This document shows, piece by piece, positions 1 through 5,081 of a stretch of DNA of 5,081 bases. The position numbers and the translations under genes are program-made. Location: the NCBI GenBank assembly GCA_021852245.1, contig JAJZNY010000036.1:1-5081 (forward strand), given 5' to 3'. Position 1 is the first letter of the stretch, and the number at the start of each line of letters is the position of its first letter. The stretch comes from Planctomycetota bacterium (GTDB lineage Bacteria > Planctomycetota > Phycisphaerae > WQYP01). The notes under the pieces were generated by a model, which ran no database searches, was not told where the DNA came from, and saw only the letters and a list, made by a program, of their open reading frames with translations.

Positions 1-160
1 GCAACTTCGCGTAAATACGCTCAGCGTTGTATTTGGCCAGCGGAAGATATTCCATCATCAATAAGTTACGAAGTGCATCGGTAGGCTTCGCCTTGAAGCT
101 GATCCAGACTTCGTTGATGTCCTGCGCCACCGCAGTCGTAGTGGTTCGAGTTTTAGCCAT
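1..160 (-). CDS. FliA/WhiG-type RNA polymerase sigma factor, N-terminal part (cut by window edge)
   Basis: Sigma-70 family factor that directs RNA polymerase to a set of promoters. Only the first 53 codons are present; the gene runs off the left edge. Translation starts MAKTRTTTTAVAQDINEVW and continues through residues 20-53 with an 'F-K-x-K-P-T-D-A-L-R-N-x-L-x-x-x-Y-L-P-L-A-K-Y-N-A-E-R-I-Y-A-K-L' pattern. This is the sigma region 1.2/2.1 entry of the FliA/SigD/WhiG group (family pattern: W-x-x-[FY]-K ... LR-x-x-L-I ... YLPLV-x-Y-x-A-x-R-I). The form with Y-N-x-E-R-I resembles the planctomycete branch. The start is fixed by an AAGGAG eight bases upstream. The DNA-binding regions 2.4, 3 and 4 lie outside the window, so promoter specificity cannot be judged and a flagellar role is not shown. 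It is transcribed away from the GH3 gene. Family membership is fairly sure, the exact subgroup less so. Confidence 0.85.
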   Translation of the reverse strand, partial: MAKTRTTTTAVAQDINEVWISFKAKPTDALRNLLMMEYLPLAKYNAERIYAKL

Positions 161-168
161 GCGGGTCA

Positions 169-174
169 CTCCTT
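169..174 (-). promoter_or_regulatory. Ribosome binding site of the sigma factor gene
   Basis: Read on the minus strand this is AAGGAG, followed by an 8-base spacer (TGACCCGC) and the ATG at 160-158. It is a near-perfect Shine-Dalgarno and supports this start codon over any other. Confidence 0.85.
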
Positions 175-288
175 GACCATAACCTTGCGGGCCGCTCTAC
201 ACATTGCGTCCCAAATCTACCGCCTCTCACCTCCGGCGAAAAACCATCCATGCAATCCGCCTTTGTGCGATCCGACCTGCCGTAAAAG

Positions 289-317
289 ATTATACGCCAT
301 CGGCAGCACGAGGTGAA
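289..317 (-). promoter_or_regulatory. Predicted housekeeping-type promoter of the sigma factor gene
   Basis: On the minus strand there is a perfect TATAAT -10 box (294-289) and a TTCACC -35 box (317-312, four of six consensus bases), separated by exactly 17 bases. Transcription would start near 282, giving an untranslated leader of about 120 bases before the sigma gene. The boxes and spacing are seen directly; the activity is inferred. Confidence 0.55.
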
Positions 318-736
318 TAAACATTTTTCGAGGTTGGAGCGAGCTCAATGGGCGCCCGATCGAAATCCATTTACCTCGGGCACATTCGACTGATAGGTCG
401 ATGTCACACGCCAGCATATCGACTCCGTTCGACAGCCCGGCCTGGGCTTAAGTCCTGATCAAAAACAGCCACGCATTTCCATCGGCCCCTGTCACTGCAT
501 CCTCACTGATCTTTTCATATTCGCCGGAGGCCGATCTATTTCAAACTCCGTCCAGCTCGGTAAACAATATGCTCCAGCGAGATGCGCTACGATAAAAACG
601 CCGCTGACTTTGTGCGTAAGTTTAATCTTTCAAAACAAATTCGCAAGTGCATGTGCAACTCGCCGCAAACTCCGATCCCATTGGCACGCTATCAGTGGGC
701 TGAGTTGAGATGTTATATTGGTGTCGTCGCCCGGGC

Positions 737-750
737 GCGGACATGTCCGC
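737..750. repeat. Perfect 14-bp palindrome
   Basis: The sequence GCGGACATGTCCGC is its own reverse complement. It lies next to a second perfect palindrome, GCCCGGGC (729-736). It is about 135 bases upstream of the predicted GH3 transcription start, so it would be a distal binding site for a dimeric regulator if it has a function. I cannot assign it to a known regulator. Confidence 0.55.
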
Positions 751-799
751 TCAGGCGAAATCAATCCATTCACGTCCGGGCCTGACTCATCTTACGGCC

Positions 800-842
800 G
801 CGAGCCGAGAGAGCCCGCGATGTAGCGCAGGCTCGCCGAGCC
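800..842. repeat. GC-rich inverted repeat with two alternative pairings
   Basis: GGCTCG (830-835) and CGAGCC (837-842) form a tight dyad around one central base. The same left arm, extended to GGCTCGC (830-836), also matches GCGAGCC at 800-806 over seven bases, leaving a 23-base loop. The element ends just before the -35 box of the predicted GH3 promoter at 849. It may be a terminator-like structure without a T-tract, a binding site, or chance in GC-rich DNA. Confidence 0.4.
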
Positions 843-848
843 CCACCC

Positions 849-877
849 AAGACAGAGCACTAAACAAACGTTACAAT
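849..877 (+). promoter_or_regulatory. Predicted promoter of the GH3 gene
   Basis: AAGACA (849-854, four of six bases of TTGACA) is followed after 17 bases by TACAAT (872-877, five of six bases of TATAAT). Transcription would begin near 884, giving a leader of about 50 bases. The -10 box lies inside the palindrome at 868-885, so expression is probably controlled by a repressor. Confidence 0.5.
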
Positions 878-885
878 TTGAACGT
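868..885. promoter_or_regulatory. 18-bp palindromic operator candidate over the GH3 -10 box
   Basis: ACGTTACAATTTGAACGT has the symmetric form ACGTT-nn-AATT-nn-AACGT, matching in 14 of 18 positions. It covers the whole predicted -10 box and the transcription start, where a bound repressor would block polymerase. Size and symmetry fit a dimeric helix-turn-helix regulator. It lacks the central CG typical of LacI-family sites, so no regulator family is proposed. Confidence 0.45.
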
Positions 886-922
886 AGACGCTAAAGTATG
901 GCGTCGAAAATGTTAAATTTCC

Positions 923-928
923 AAGGAG
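923..928 (+). promoter_or_regulatory. Ribosome binding site of the GH3 gene
   Basis: AAGGAG lies six bases before the ATG at 935. It fixes the start and so includes the full 28-residue segment ahead of the twin arginines. Confidence 0.85.
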
Positions 929-934
929 CACCCC

Positions 935-3601
935 ATGGCGGAAAGAACCATCACGACCACGTCACCAAAAATCAATGATGGAGAACCAAATCAAAAATCA
1001 CCCGAGGCGATCGGTATTTCACGCCGTTCGGTTCTTGCCGCCGGAGCAGCCGCCGTTCTGGTTCGCAAGCGCGGTCGCACACCGCATCGAACCGCTTTGA
1101 TGCAATGGGCGGATGAAAAAGGGCCCGATTATGGTATCTCGGCGGACGCCATCCGGAAGGCCCGTCGCCGGGCCGCCAAATTGGTATCCAAGATGACCGT
1201 TGCCGAAAAAATCAGTCAGCTTGGATACACCGCCCCGGCCATTCCGCGTATCGGTTTACCCGCCTACGACTATTACTCCGGCGAAGCCCTTCACGGTCTC
1301 GTGACGGGCCCACCGGTCACCGCCTTCCCGCTTCCTCTCGCCCTGGCAAACGCCTGGAATCCTGATCTCCAATACCGAATTTACACGGCGGTTTCAGATG
1401 AAGCTCGCGGCTATCACAAAAAATACAATCGCGGTCTGGCCTATTATTCCCCCCAGACCCTCAACATGGCCCGCGATCCGCGATGGGGCCGCATCGAAGA
1501 GACACTCGGTGAAGACCCGTTACTGGTCTCGACCCTCGCTGTGCAGGTGATCCGTGGCATTCAGGGGCCGAGCAAAAAATACCTCAAAATGACGGCGTGC
1601 ATCAAGCATTTTATCTGCAATGGTACGGATGATGACCGGCATTATATTTCCGAAACTGTAGATCCGCGCAGCTTCTGGGAATATTACACACGGGCATTTG
1701 AGGCGTGTGTGCGGGAAGGTAAATCCTTTACGCTCATGTCTTCCTACAACGCCGTCAATGGAATCCCAAATTCCTGCAATCGCACGCTGCTTACCGATAT
1801 TCTCCGGCGGCGTTGGGGATTCAGGGGGTACGTGGTTTCCGACTGCGACGCCGTGGCGGACATCTGCCGTGCTCACCATTTCGTGCCGACATTTCATGAG
1901 GCAGCGGCATTAGCTCTCAACGCCGGGTGCGATTCCAATTGCGGTTACACTTATCAAAAATACACCGCCAAGGCGCTGGCCGACGAACTGGTATCTCTTG
2001 ATACGATTGATCGTGCGGTAGCGCGCGTGCTGACCGGTCGATTTCTGTTCGGCGAATTCGATCCGCCGGACGCGTGTCCATACAACAAGATCGGTTTCGA
2101 TGTGGTGGCGTCGCCCGCCCACACGGCCTTGGCTTTGGAAGCGGCTCGGCAATCCATCGTCCTCCTGAAGAACGATGGCATCCTGCCGCTGGATAAAAAT
2201 AAGACCAAGCGCATTGCCGTCATCGGCCCCACGGCCCTTCAGGCCCACCTCGGCGGATACAGTGGCAATCCGGCACATCGTGTATCGCCACTCGAGGGAA
2301 TTGCCAGCGCGCTTGGAGCGCACGCCTCGTCCGTACCCGGCATCCGTGCATCCGATTTCGTCAGCGCATCTCCGAATGTCCAAACGCAGTCGTGTTCCGA
2401 AGGAGGCCTGAATGTCTGCAAGTTAAACCATGACAGTTGGCTGGAATTGCCGGCCACTGATATCACAGGAAAGACAGCACTTCTTGCCCGCGTGGCCAGC
2501 AACGGTCCCGGCGGACGACTTGAGGTTCATATTGATTCCCGCCATGGCCCGGTGATCGCCCACTTCGATGTCAAGAACACGGGGTGGGGACAGAATTGGG
2601 TCACGCTGCATAGCCAGTTGAAGGCCGCCGGCGGCAAACATAAGCTGTTTCTTACCTGCAGCGGCGATGGCAAAGCGCTCTTCAACCTTGAATGGATCGC
2701 ATTTACACCCATCGTCTATCAACACCATGGCATGACTCCGGCTACGGTCATCTGCGAACCGGGTTGTACGGTGGTGGGAGCGGCCGACAAAAACCAATTT
2801 GAGCGTGCGGTCCAGGCGGCGAAGGAAGCCGATGTGGCCATACTCGTGCTCGGGGCCGATCAGTTGGTGGACGCTGAACAGCATGATCGGGACTACATTC
2901 ATCTGCCCGGAGCTCAGCACGAACTCGCCAAAGCCGTCTTTGCCGCCAACCCCAAAACCATTCTGGTCATCTCGTCCAACTGCCCGGTTGCCGTGAACTG
3001 GGAAAATGATAACCTCCCCGCCATTGTCGGTGCTATTTTTGCCGGCCAGGCGCAGGGAACCGCCATCGCCGATGTATTGTTCGGCCATTATAACCCGGCC
3101 GGCAAAACGGCCGTCACCTGGTATCGTGATACCGGCGAACTCCCTCTGTTCCATGATTTCGACATTACGAATCGCACCTACATGTACTTCAACTGGAAAG
3201 TCCTCTATCCCTTCGGTTACGGGCTGAGCTACACCACCTGGCACTACAGCAATCTGAAACTCAGTTCGCACCGCCTCACGGCCAGTCGATCCATGAAAGT
3301 TTCTGTAGATGTGGCGAACACCGGCAACGTGGATGGGGATGAAATTGTCCAGTGCTACATCACACCGCCGCAGGTGCCCGGCATCAAACGCCCAAACAAG
3401 CAACTCGTTGCCTTCAAGCGTGTGCATATCCCCGCCGGCAAAAAGGTTAAGGTGGAGTTTGATCTGCCTCGAACCCAGCAGGCGTTTTATTACTGGGATG
3501 AGTCGCGCCGCGAGTTTGTTTCACCGCCGGGAACCTTCAGTGTGTTTGTCGGCCAATCGTCGGCTGATGACAAACTGCGACTCAGTGCCGAGCTTGTTTA
3601 A
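935..3601 (+). CDS. Exported glycoside hydrolase family 3 enzyme, beta-xylosidase-like, with inserted CBM6 module
   Basis: Retaining exo-glycosidase of 888 residues that removes single sugars from the non-reducing ends of beta-linked oligosaccharides. Likely xylan 1,4-beta-xylosidase; beta-glucosidase or mixed activity is possible. Domains: Tat-type lead with S-R-R-S-V-L-A at 29-35 and a short hydrophobic stretch to 43; GH3 N-terminal barrel about 78-370; GH3 C-terminal domain in two parts, about 407-468 and 610-765; CBM6-like module about 470-592 between them; fibronectin III-like domain about 785-888. Motifs seen: LHG at 119-121, ARDPRWGR at 179-186, GEDP at 192-195, KHF at 224-226, and nucleophile D303 in VVSDCDAV, the form common in plant and fungal beta-xylosidases. 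GADQLVDAEQHDR (640-652) supplies likely acid/base E648, and YPFGYGLSYT (758-767) is typical. All key residues are present, so the gene looks intact. The Tat hydrophobic core is short, is followed by RKRGR, and shows no clear A-x-A cleavage site, so export or anchoring is inferred. No transporter or other glycosidase lies nearby. Confidence 0.93.
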   Translation: MAERTITTTSPKINDGEPNQKSPEAIGISRRSVLAAGAAAVLVRKRGRTPHRTALMQWADEKGPDYGISADAIRKARRRAAKLVSKMTVAEKISQLGYTAPAIPRIGLPAYDYYSGEALHGLVTGPPVTAFPLPLALANAWNPDLQYRIYTAVSDEARGYHKKYNRGLAYYSPQTLNMARDPRWGRIEETLGEDPLLVSTLAVQVIRGIQGPSKKYLKMTACIKHFICNGTDDDRHYISETVDPRSFWEYYTRAFEACVREGKSFTLMSSYNAVNGIPNSCNRTLLTDILRRRWGFRGYVVSDCDAVADICRAHHFVPTFHEAAALALNAGCDSNCGYTYQKYTAKALADELVSLDTIDRAVARVLTGRFLFGEFDPPDACPYNKIGFDVVASPAHTALALEAARQSIVLLKNDGILPLDKNKTKRIAVIGPTALQAHLGGYSGNPAHRVSPLEGIASALGAHASSVPGIRASDFVSASPNVQTQSCSEGGLNVCKLNHDSWLELPATDITGKTALLARVASNGPGGRLEVHIDSRHGPVIAHFDVKNTGWGQNWVTLHSQLKAAGGKHKLFLTCSGDGKALFNLEWIAFTPIVYQHHGMTPATVICEPGCTVVGAADKNQFERAVQAAKEADVAILVLGADQLVDAEQHDRDYIHLPGAQHELAKAVFAANPKTILVISSNCPVAVNWENDNLPAIVGAIFAGQAQGTAIADVLFGHYNPAGKTAVTWYRDTGELPLFHDFDITNRTYMYFNWKVLYPFGYGLSYTTWHYSNLKLSSHRLTASRSMKVSVDVANTGNVDGDEIVQCYITPPQVPGIKRPNKQLVAFKRVHIPAGKKVKVEFDLPRTQQAFYYWDESRREFVSPPGTFSVFVGQSSADDKLRLSAELV

Positions 3602-3646
3602 TCGGCAGGCGTTGAGGCCGGGCACGCTGAACGTTTCAGGCTTACG

Positions 3647-3660
3647 CCCCTGATCGGGGT
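3647..3660. repeat. Small hairpin shortly after the GH3 stop codon
   Basis: CCCC (3647-3650) and GGGG (3656-3659) can pair around a five-base loop, with a possible G-T pair added at the base. It begins 46 bases past the GH3 stop. There is no T-tract after it (TTGAAT follows), so a classic intrinsic terminator is not supported. It may mark the 3' end of the message. Confidence 0.3.
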
Positions 3661-3671
3661 TGAATCTGCTC

Positions 3672-3744
3672 ATGCGGATTACGCATACGCCGAGCGTCAT
3701 GGCGTTCGGATGGTGCGATGGAGCTTTTTGAGGTCGCACGCCAT
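3672..3744. repeat. Cluster of inverted repeats between the GH3 and LysR genes
   Basis: ATGCG/CGCAT (3672-3676 with 3682-3686) forms a 5-bp stem with a 5-base loop. Right after it, ACGCC/GGCGT (3687-3691 with 3701-3705) forms a second. GTGCGA/TCGCAC (3713-3718 with 3734-3739) forms a 6-bp stem with a 15-base loop containing a T5 run. ATGGCGT (3699-3705) also matches ACGCCAT (3738-3744) over seven bases, competing with the earlier pairing. These could form a structured 3' end of the GH3 transcript. No stem has a proper T-tail, and chance is possible in short GC-rich stems. Confidence 0.3.
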
Positions 3745-3822
3745 TGCCCATCGCGTGATTAGGTCCGATGTTCTCTCACAGCGGATGCCCGATGCAGCCC
3801 AAAATCCGACTTCGTCCTATTC

Positions 3823-3837
3823 ATCAGTTTTACTGAT
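3823..3837. promoter_or_regulatory. LysR-type binding site candidate (T-N11-A dyad)
   Basis: ATCAGT-TTT-ACTGAT is a perfect 15-bp interrupted palindrome. It contains T-N11-A (T3824, A3836), the general LysR-type regulator motif, and also fits TNA-N7-TNA, known for CbbR. It lies 34 bases before the LysR-type gene and touches its predicted -35 box at 3837. Such regulators usually repress their own genes from this position, so autoregulation is the natural reading. The motif is seen; binding is inferred. Confidence 0.6.
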
Positions 3838-3865
3838 TGCTTAGCCGCACATTATCGCGTATACT
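3837..3865 (+). promoter_or_regulatory. Predicted promoter of the LysR-type gene, giving a leaderless transcript
   Basis: TTGCTT (3837-3842) and TATACT (3860-3865) are separated by exactly 17 bases. The -10 box ends six bases before the ATG at 3872, which places the expected start of transcription on or next to the A of the start codon. The -35 box shares a base with the dyad at 3823-3837. Confidence 0.55.
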
Positions 3866-3871
3866 AATGTC

Positions 3872-4750
3872 ATGAATCGAAATCATGTCGCCTTGTTTTT
3901 AGCCGTCGCCAAAGCAGGATCATTCAGTCGGGCCGCGGAAACGCTCTTCATCGGGCAGCCGGCCATCTCCATGCAGGTGGCGGAACTGGAAAAACATCTC
4001 GGAGTTCGCCTGCTGGAGCGAAGCCGCTCCGGTGTGACGCTCACCCGTGCGGGGAAAATATTATTTGACTATGCCGCCCGAATCGAAGCCATCGAGGCGG
4101 CAGCCCAAAAAGCGATTGACGATTTCAAAAGAGCCGCTGCCGGTACGCTGGCCATTGGAGCCAGCACCACCATCGGCGCCTATCTCCTGCCGGACATGCT
4201 CGCCGAGTTCCGCCGCCGGCGCCCGGGTATCGAGGTCACGGTCGAACTGGCCAACACCAGCGTCATCCAGGAGAAAATTGCCGACGGTTTGCTGGATATC
4301 GCCTTGGTTGAAGGTTTGATCTCATCGCTGCCCGATCCGGTCATCTTTCATCACGACGAACTCATCGTGATCGCCCCCGCCGATGGCCCATGGTCCAAAA
4401 CTCCCATCACCCTCGACGAACTGCTGCACGACCCGCTCATCCTGCGGGAAATGGGCTCGGGGACCCGAGCGGTGTTTGATGATTTTCTCACTTCCCGCGG
4501 TCTCAAGGTCAAGCCGACTTTGGAACTCGCCAATGCGGAAGCGATTAAGGAATTTGTACGGCGGGGTTTCGGCCGGGCGGTTATTTCCGCATTGGTGTGC
4601 AAAGAGGAAATTCAGCTCGGCTCGATCATCGAGGTCAGAGTTACGGGTATGTCGATCAAGCGTCCGCTGCATCTGGTGACGACTGGCGGAAAAAATCCTG
4701 CAGCCGAGGCATTTATCTCATTGGTCCTCGGAAAATCGCGGAAATCTTAA
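3872..4750 (+). CDS. LysR-type transcriptional regulator, CysL/YeiE/CbbR-like group
   Basis: DNA-binding regulator of 292 residues, the usual length for the family. A winged helix-turn-helix fills residues 1-62 (FLAVAKAGSFSRAAETL at 9-25, then the recognition segment GQPAISMQVAELEKHLGVRL). A linker helix follows at about 63-88, and a periplasmic-binding-protein-like effector domain covers about 90-287. Effector-domain signatures GASTTIGAYLLP (96-107), DIALVEG (142-148) and LREMGSGTR (191-199) are those of the CysL-like cluster. Members of that cluster sense small anions or metabolites and control sulfur or carbon assimilation; the ligand here is unknown. The start is right by family comparison, as the conserved core begins eight residues in, yet no Shine-Dalgarno precedes it and a -10 box lies six bases upstream, pointing to a leaderless message. 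It is 270 bases past the GH3 stop with its own promoter, so it is probably not in an operon with it or its dedicated regulator. Confidence 0.93.
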   Translation: MNRNHVALFLAVAKAGSFSRAAETLFIGQPAISMQVAELEKHLGVRLLERSRSGVTLTRAGKILFDYAARIEAIEAAAQKAIDDFKRAAAGTLAIGASTTIGAYLLPDMLAEFRRRRPGIEVTVELANTSVIQEKIADGLLDIALVEGLISSLPDPVIFHHDELIVIAPADGPWSKTPITLDELLHDPLILREMGSGTRAVFDDFLTSRGLKVKPTLELANAEAIKEFVRRGFGRAVISALVCKEEIQLGSIIEVRVTGMSIKRPLHLVTTGGKNPAAEAFISLVLGKSRKS

Positions 4751-4798
4751 TCACGCCTTCTCTGCGGTATTCCCCGGCACCAGGAACTGCGGTCGAAT

Positions 4799-4825
4799 GG
4801 TGATCACCCCGCTCTCGCTTATACT
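4799..4825 (+). promoter_or_regulatory. Possible promoter and palindrome ahead of the PBP gene
   Basis: TATACT (4820-4825) resembles a -10 box and is the same hexamer as ahead of the LysR-type gene. No good -35 is seen 17 bases upstream; that place is taken by the perfect 10-bp palindrome GGTGATCACC (4799-4808). Transcription would start near 4832, about 27 bases before the gene. This is a weak call; the gene may instead be read through from the LysR-type gene. Confidence 0.3.
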
Positions 4826-4858
4826 CAATGGAGGTTTACAGGTTCGGTCAGGGTGGCC

Positions 4859-5081
4859 ATGGTACGCGTTCGCCTGTTTTTTCTTCTGTCGGTCGTTCTT
4901 CTGGGTATGACCATTATTGCGCTGCGGCTCACGCAGCTTCAGGCATTTGAGGCCGTCCATTGGCGGGCCAAATCCCGCAGTTTTGCCTATCGGCACTATA
5001 TTATTCCCACCATGCGGGGGCCGATTGTCGATCGGTTCGGACGCATCTTAGCGGTCGATGAACCGTGCTATAACCTTGCTA
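4859..5081 (+). CDS. Penicillin-binding protein, PBP2/FtsI class, N-terminal part (cut by window edge)
   Basis: Peptidoglycan D,D-transpeptidase of the class B high-molecular-weight type, which cross-links cell wall peptides outside the inner membrane. Only the first 74 codons are present. One membrane segment spans about residues 5-22 (short basic start, then LFFLLSVVLLGMTIIAL), followed by RLTQLQ at 23-28 and the class B signature R53-G54-x-I-x-D58-R59-x-G61-x-I-L-A65. The next residues, VDEPCYNLA, fit a PBP2 (MrdA)-like rather than a clear FtsI form, but the transpeptidase domain with its S-x-x-K is outside the window, so elongation or division cannot be decided. A GTG two codons upstream (4853) is an alternative start. 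GGAGG at 4830-4834 is too far from either start for a normal ribosome site, while AGGGTGG (4850-4856) is unusually close to the ATG. It lies 108 bases after the LysR-type gene. Confidence 0.85.
   Translation, partial: MVRVRLFFLLSVVLLGMTIIALRLTQLQAFEAVHWRAKSRSFAYRHYIIPTMRGPIVDRFGRILAVDEPCYNLA

Larger units (their letters stand above)
161..848. other. Long divergent intergenic region without a convincing gene
   Basis: Nearly 700 bases separate the minus-strand sigma gene from the promoter of the plus-strand GH3 gene. The open frames here are short (61-68 codons), recall no known protein and lack coding character. The region holds the sigma leader and promoter (near 161-317), a stretch at 318-736 in which I recognise nothing except a possible TATATT box at 714-719 with no matching -35, and two GC-rich inverted repeats at 737-750 and 800-842. 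It could hide a small RNA or a decayed gene, but neither is supported by what I can see. Confidence 0.6.

Noticed and set aside
217..417. 66-codon minus-strand frame with GGAG five bases upstream of its ATG
   Set aside because: The protein recalls no family, and the frame contains the best promoter in the region (TATAAT at 294-289). One plausible ribosome site is not enough to call a gene.
582..916. Two overlapping 67-68 codon plus-strand frames before the GH3 gene
   Set aside because: Neither has a ribosome site or recognisable sequence, and they cover the inverted repeats; the second also spans the GH3 promoter and operator candidate.
1520..2502. Several 70-157 codon frames on both strands inside the GH3 gene
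   Set aside because: All are shadows of the GH3 reading frame, without their own start signals or family features.
2423..3427. 334-codon minus-strand frame opposite the GH3 gene
   Set aside because: Long, but the plus strand here encodes well-conserved GH3 domains. The antisense frame shows no domain and is a by-product of GC-biased codon use.
3647..3744. Intrinsic terminator for the GH3 gene
   Set aside because: Stems exist but none is followed by a T-tract, so they are recorded only as inverted repeats.
3521..3751. 76-codon minus-strand frame across the GH3 3' end
   Set aside because: It overlaps the conserved GH3 C-terminus and the hairpin cluster, and resembles no known protein.
4047..4679. 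Frames of 83-116 codons on both strands inside the LysR-type gene
   Set aside because: Shadows of a complete, conserved regulator gene.
935..4750. GH3 gene and LysR-type gene as a sugar-sensing regulator and target pair
   Set aside because: They are 270 bases apart in the same direction with separate promoters. The regulator's effector domain is of the CysL/CbbR type rather than sugar-related, and its candidate site differs from the dyad ahead of the GH3 gene.
1..5081. CRISPR array, tRNA, rRNA, insertion sequence or phage element
   Set aside because: No regularly spaced repeats, no tRNA-like cloverleaf, no rRNA sequence, and no transposase or integrase frame were seen.

Overview
The window looks like chromosomal DNA from a planctomycete, possibly of the Phycisphaerae type. 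The clearest clue is the truncated gene at the left edge. Its product has the FliA/WhiG-type sigma start with a '...YLPLAKYNAERIYAKL' segment, closely resembling the planctomycete version of this sigma factor as I remember it. A Tat-type lead peptide on a large glycosidase, the absence of any SusC/SusD-like neighbour, moderate GC and a PBP2-like gene all fit. This assignment rests on protein recognition only.

Layout, left to right. (1) Positions 1-160, minus strand: the first 53 codons of a sigma-70 family (sigma-28/FliA-WhiG type) gene, with a strong Shine-Dalgarno and a consensus-like promoter about 130 bases upstream of its start. (2) Positions 161-934: a long divergent intergenic region of 774 bases with no convincing gene. 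It holds the sigma promoter, two GC-rich inverted repeats (737-750 and 800-842), and a promoter for the next gene whose -10 box sits inside an 18-bp palindrome (868-885). (3) Positions 935-3601, plus strand: a complete 888-residue glycoside hydrolase family 3 enzyme, most like beta-xylosidases, with a twin-arginine lead and a CBM6-type carbohydrate-binding module spliced into its second catalytic domain. (4) Positions 3602-3871: an intergenic region with several small inverted repeats, then a textbook LysR-type T-N11-A dyad touching the -35 box of a promoter. (5) Positions 3872-4750, plus strand: a complete LysR-type regulator of the CysL/YeiE/CbbR-like group. It has no Shine-Dalgarno and a -10 box so close that the transcript is probably leaderless. 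(6) Positions 4859-5081, plus strand: the first 74 codons of a penicillin-binding protein of the PBP2/FtsI class, cut off by the window end.

The four genes do not form one pathway. The sigma factor and the PBP are core cell functions. The GH3 enzyme is a stand-alone polysaccharide-degradation gene with its own apparent operator. The LysR gene has its own, probably self-repressed, promoter, and nothing links it to the glycosidase apart from adjacency. I see no CRISPR array, tRNA, rRNA, insertion sequence or phage gene. I do not see an undescribed multi-gene system here. The most distinctive items are the CBM6 insertion in the GH3 enzyme, the operator-over-promoter arrangement ahead of it, and the leaderless LysR gene with its dyad.
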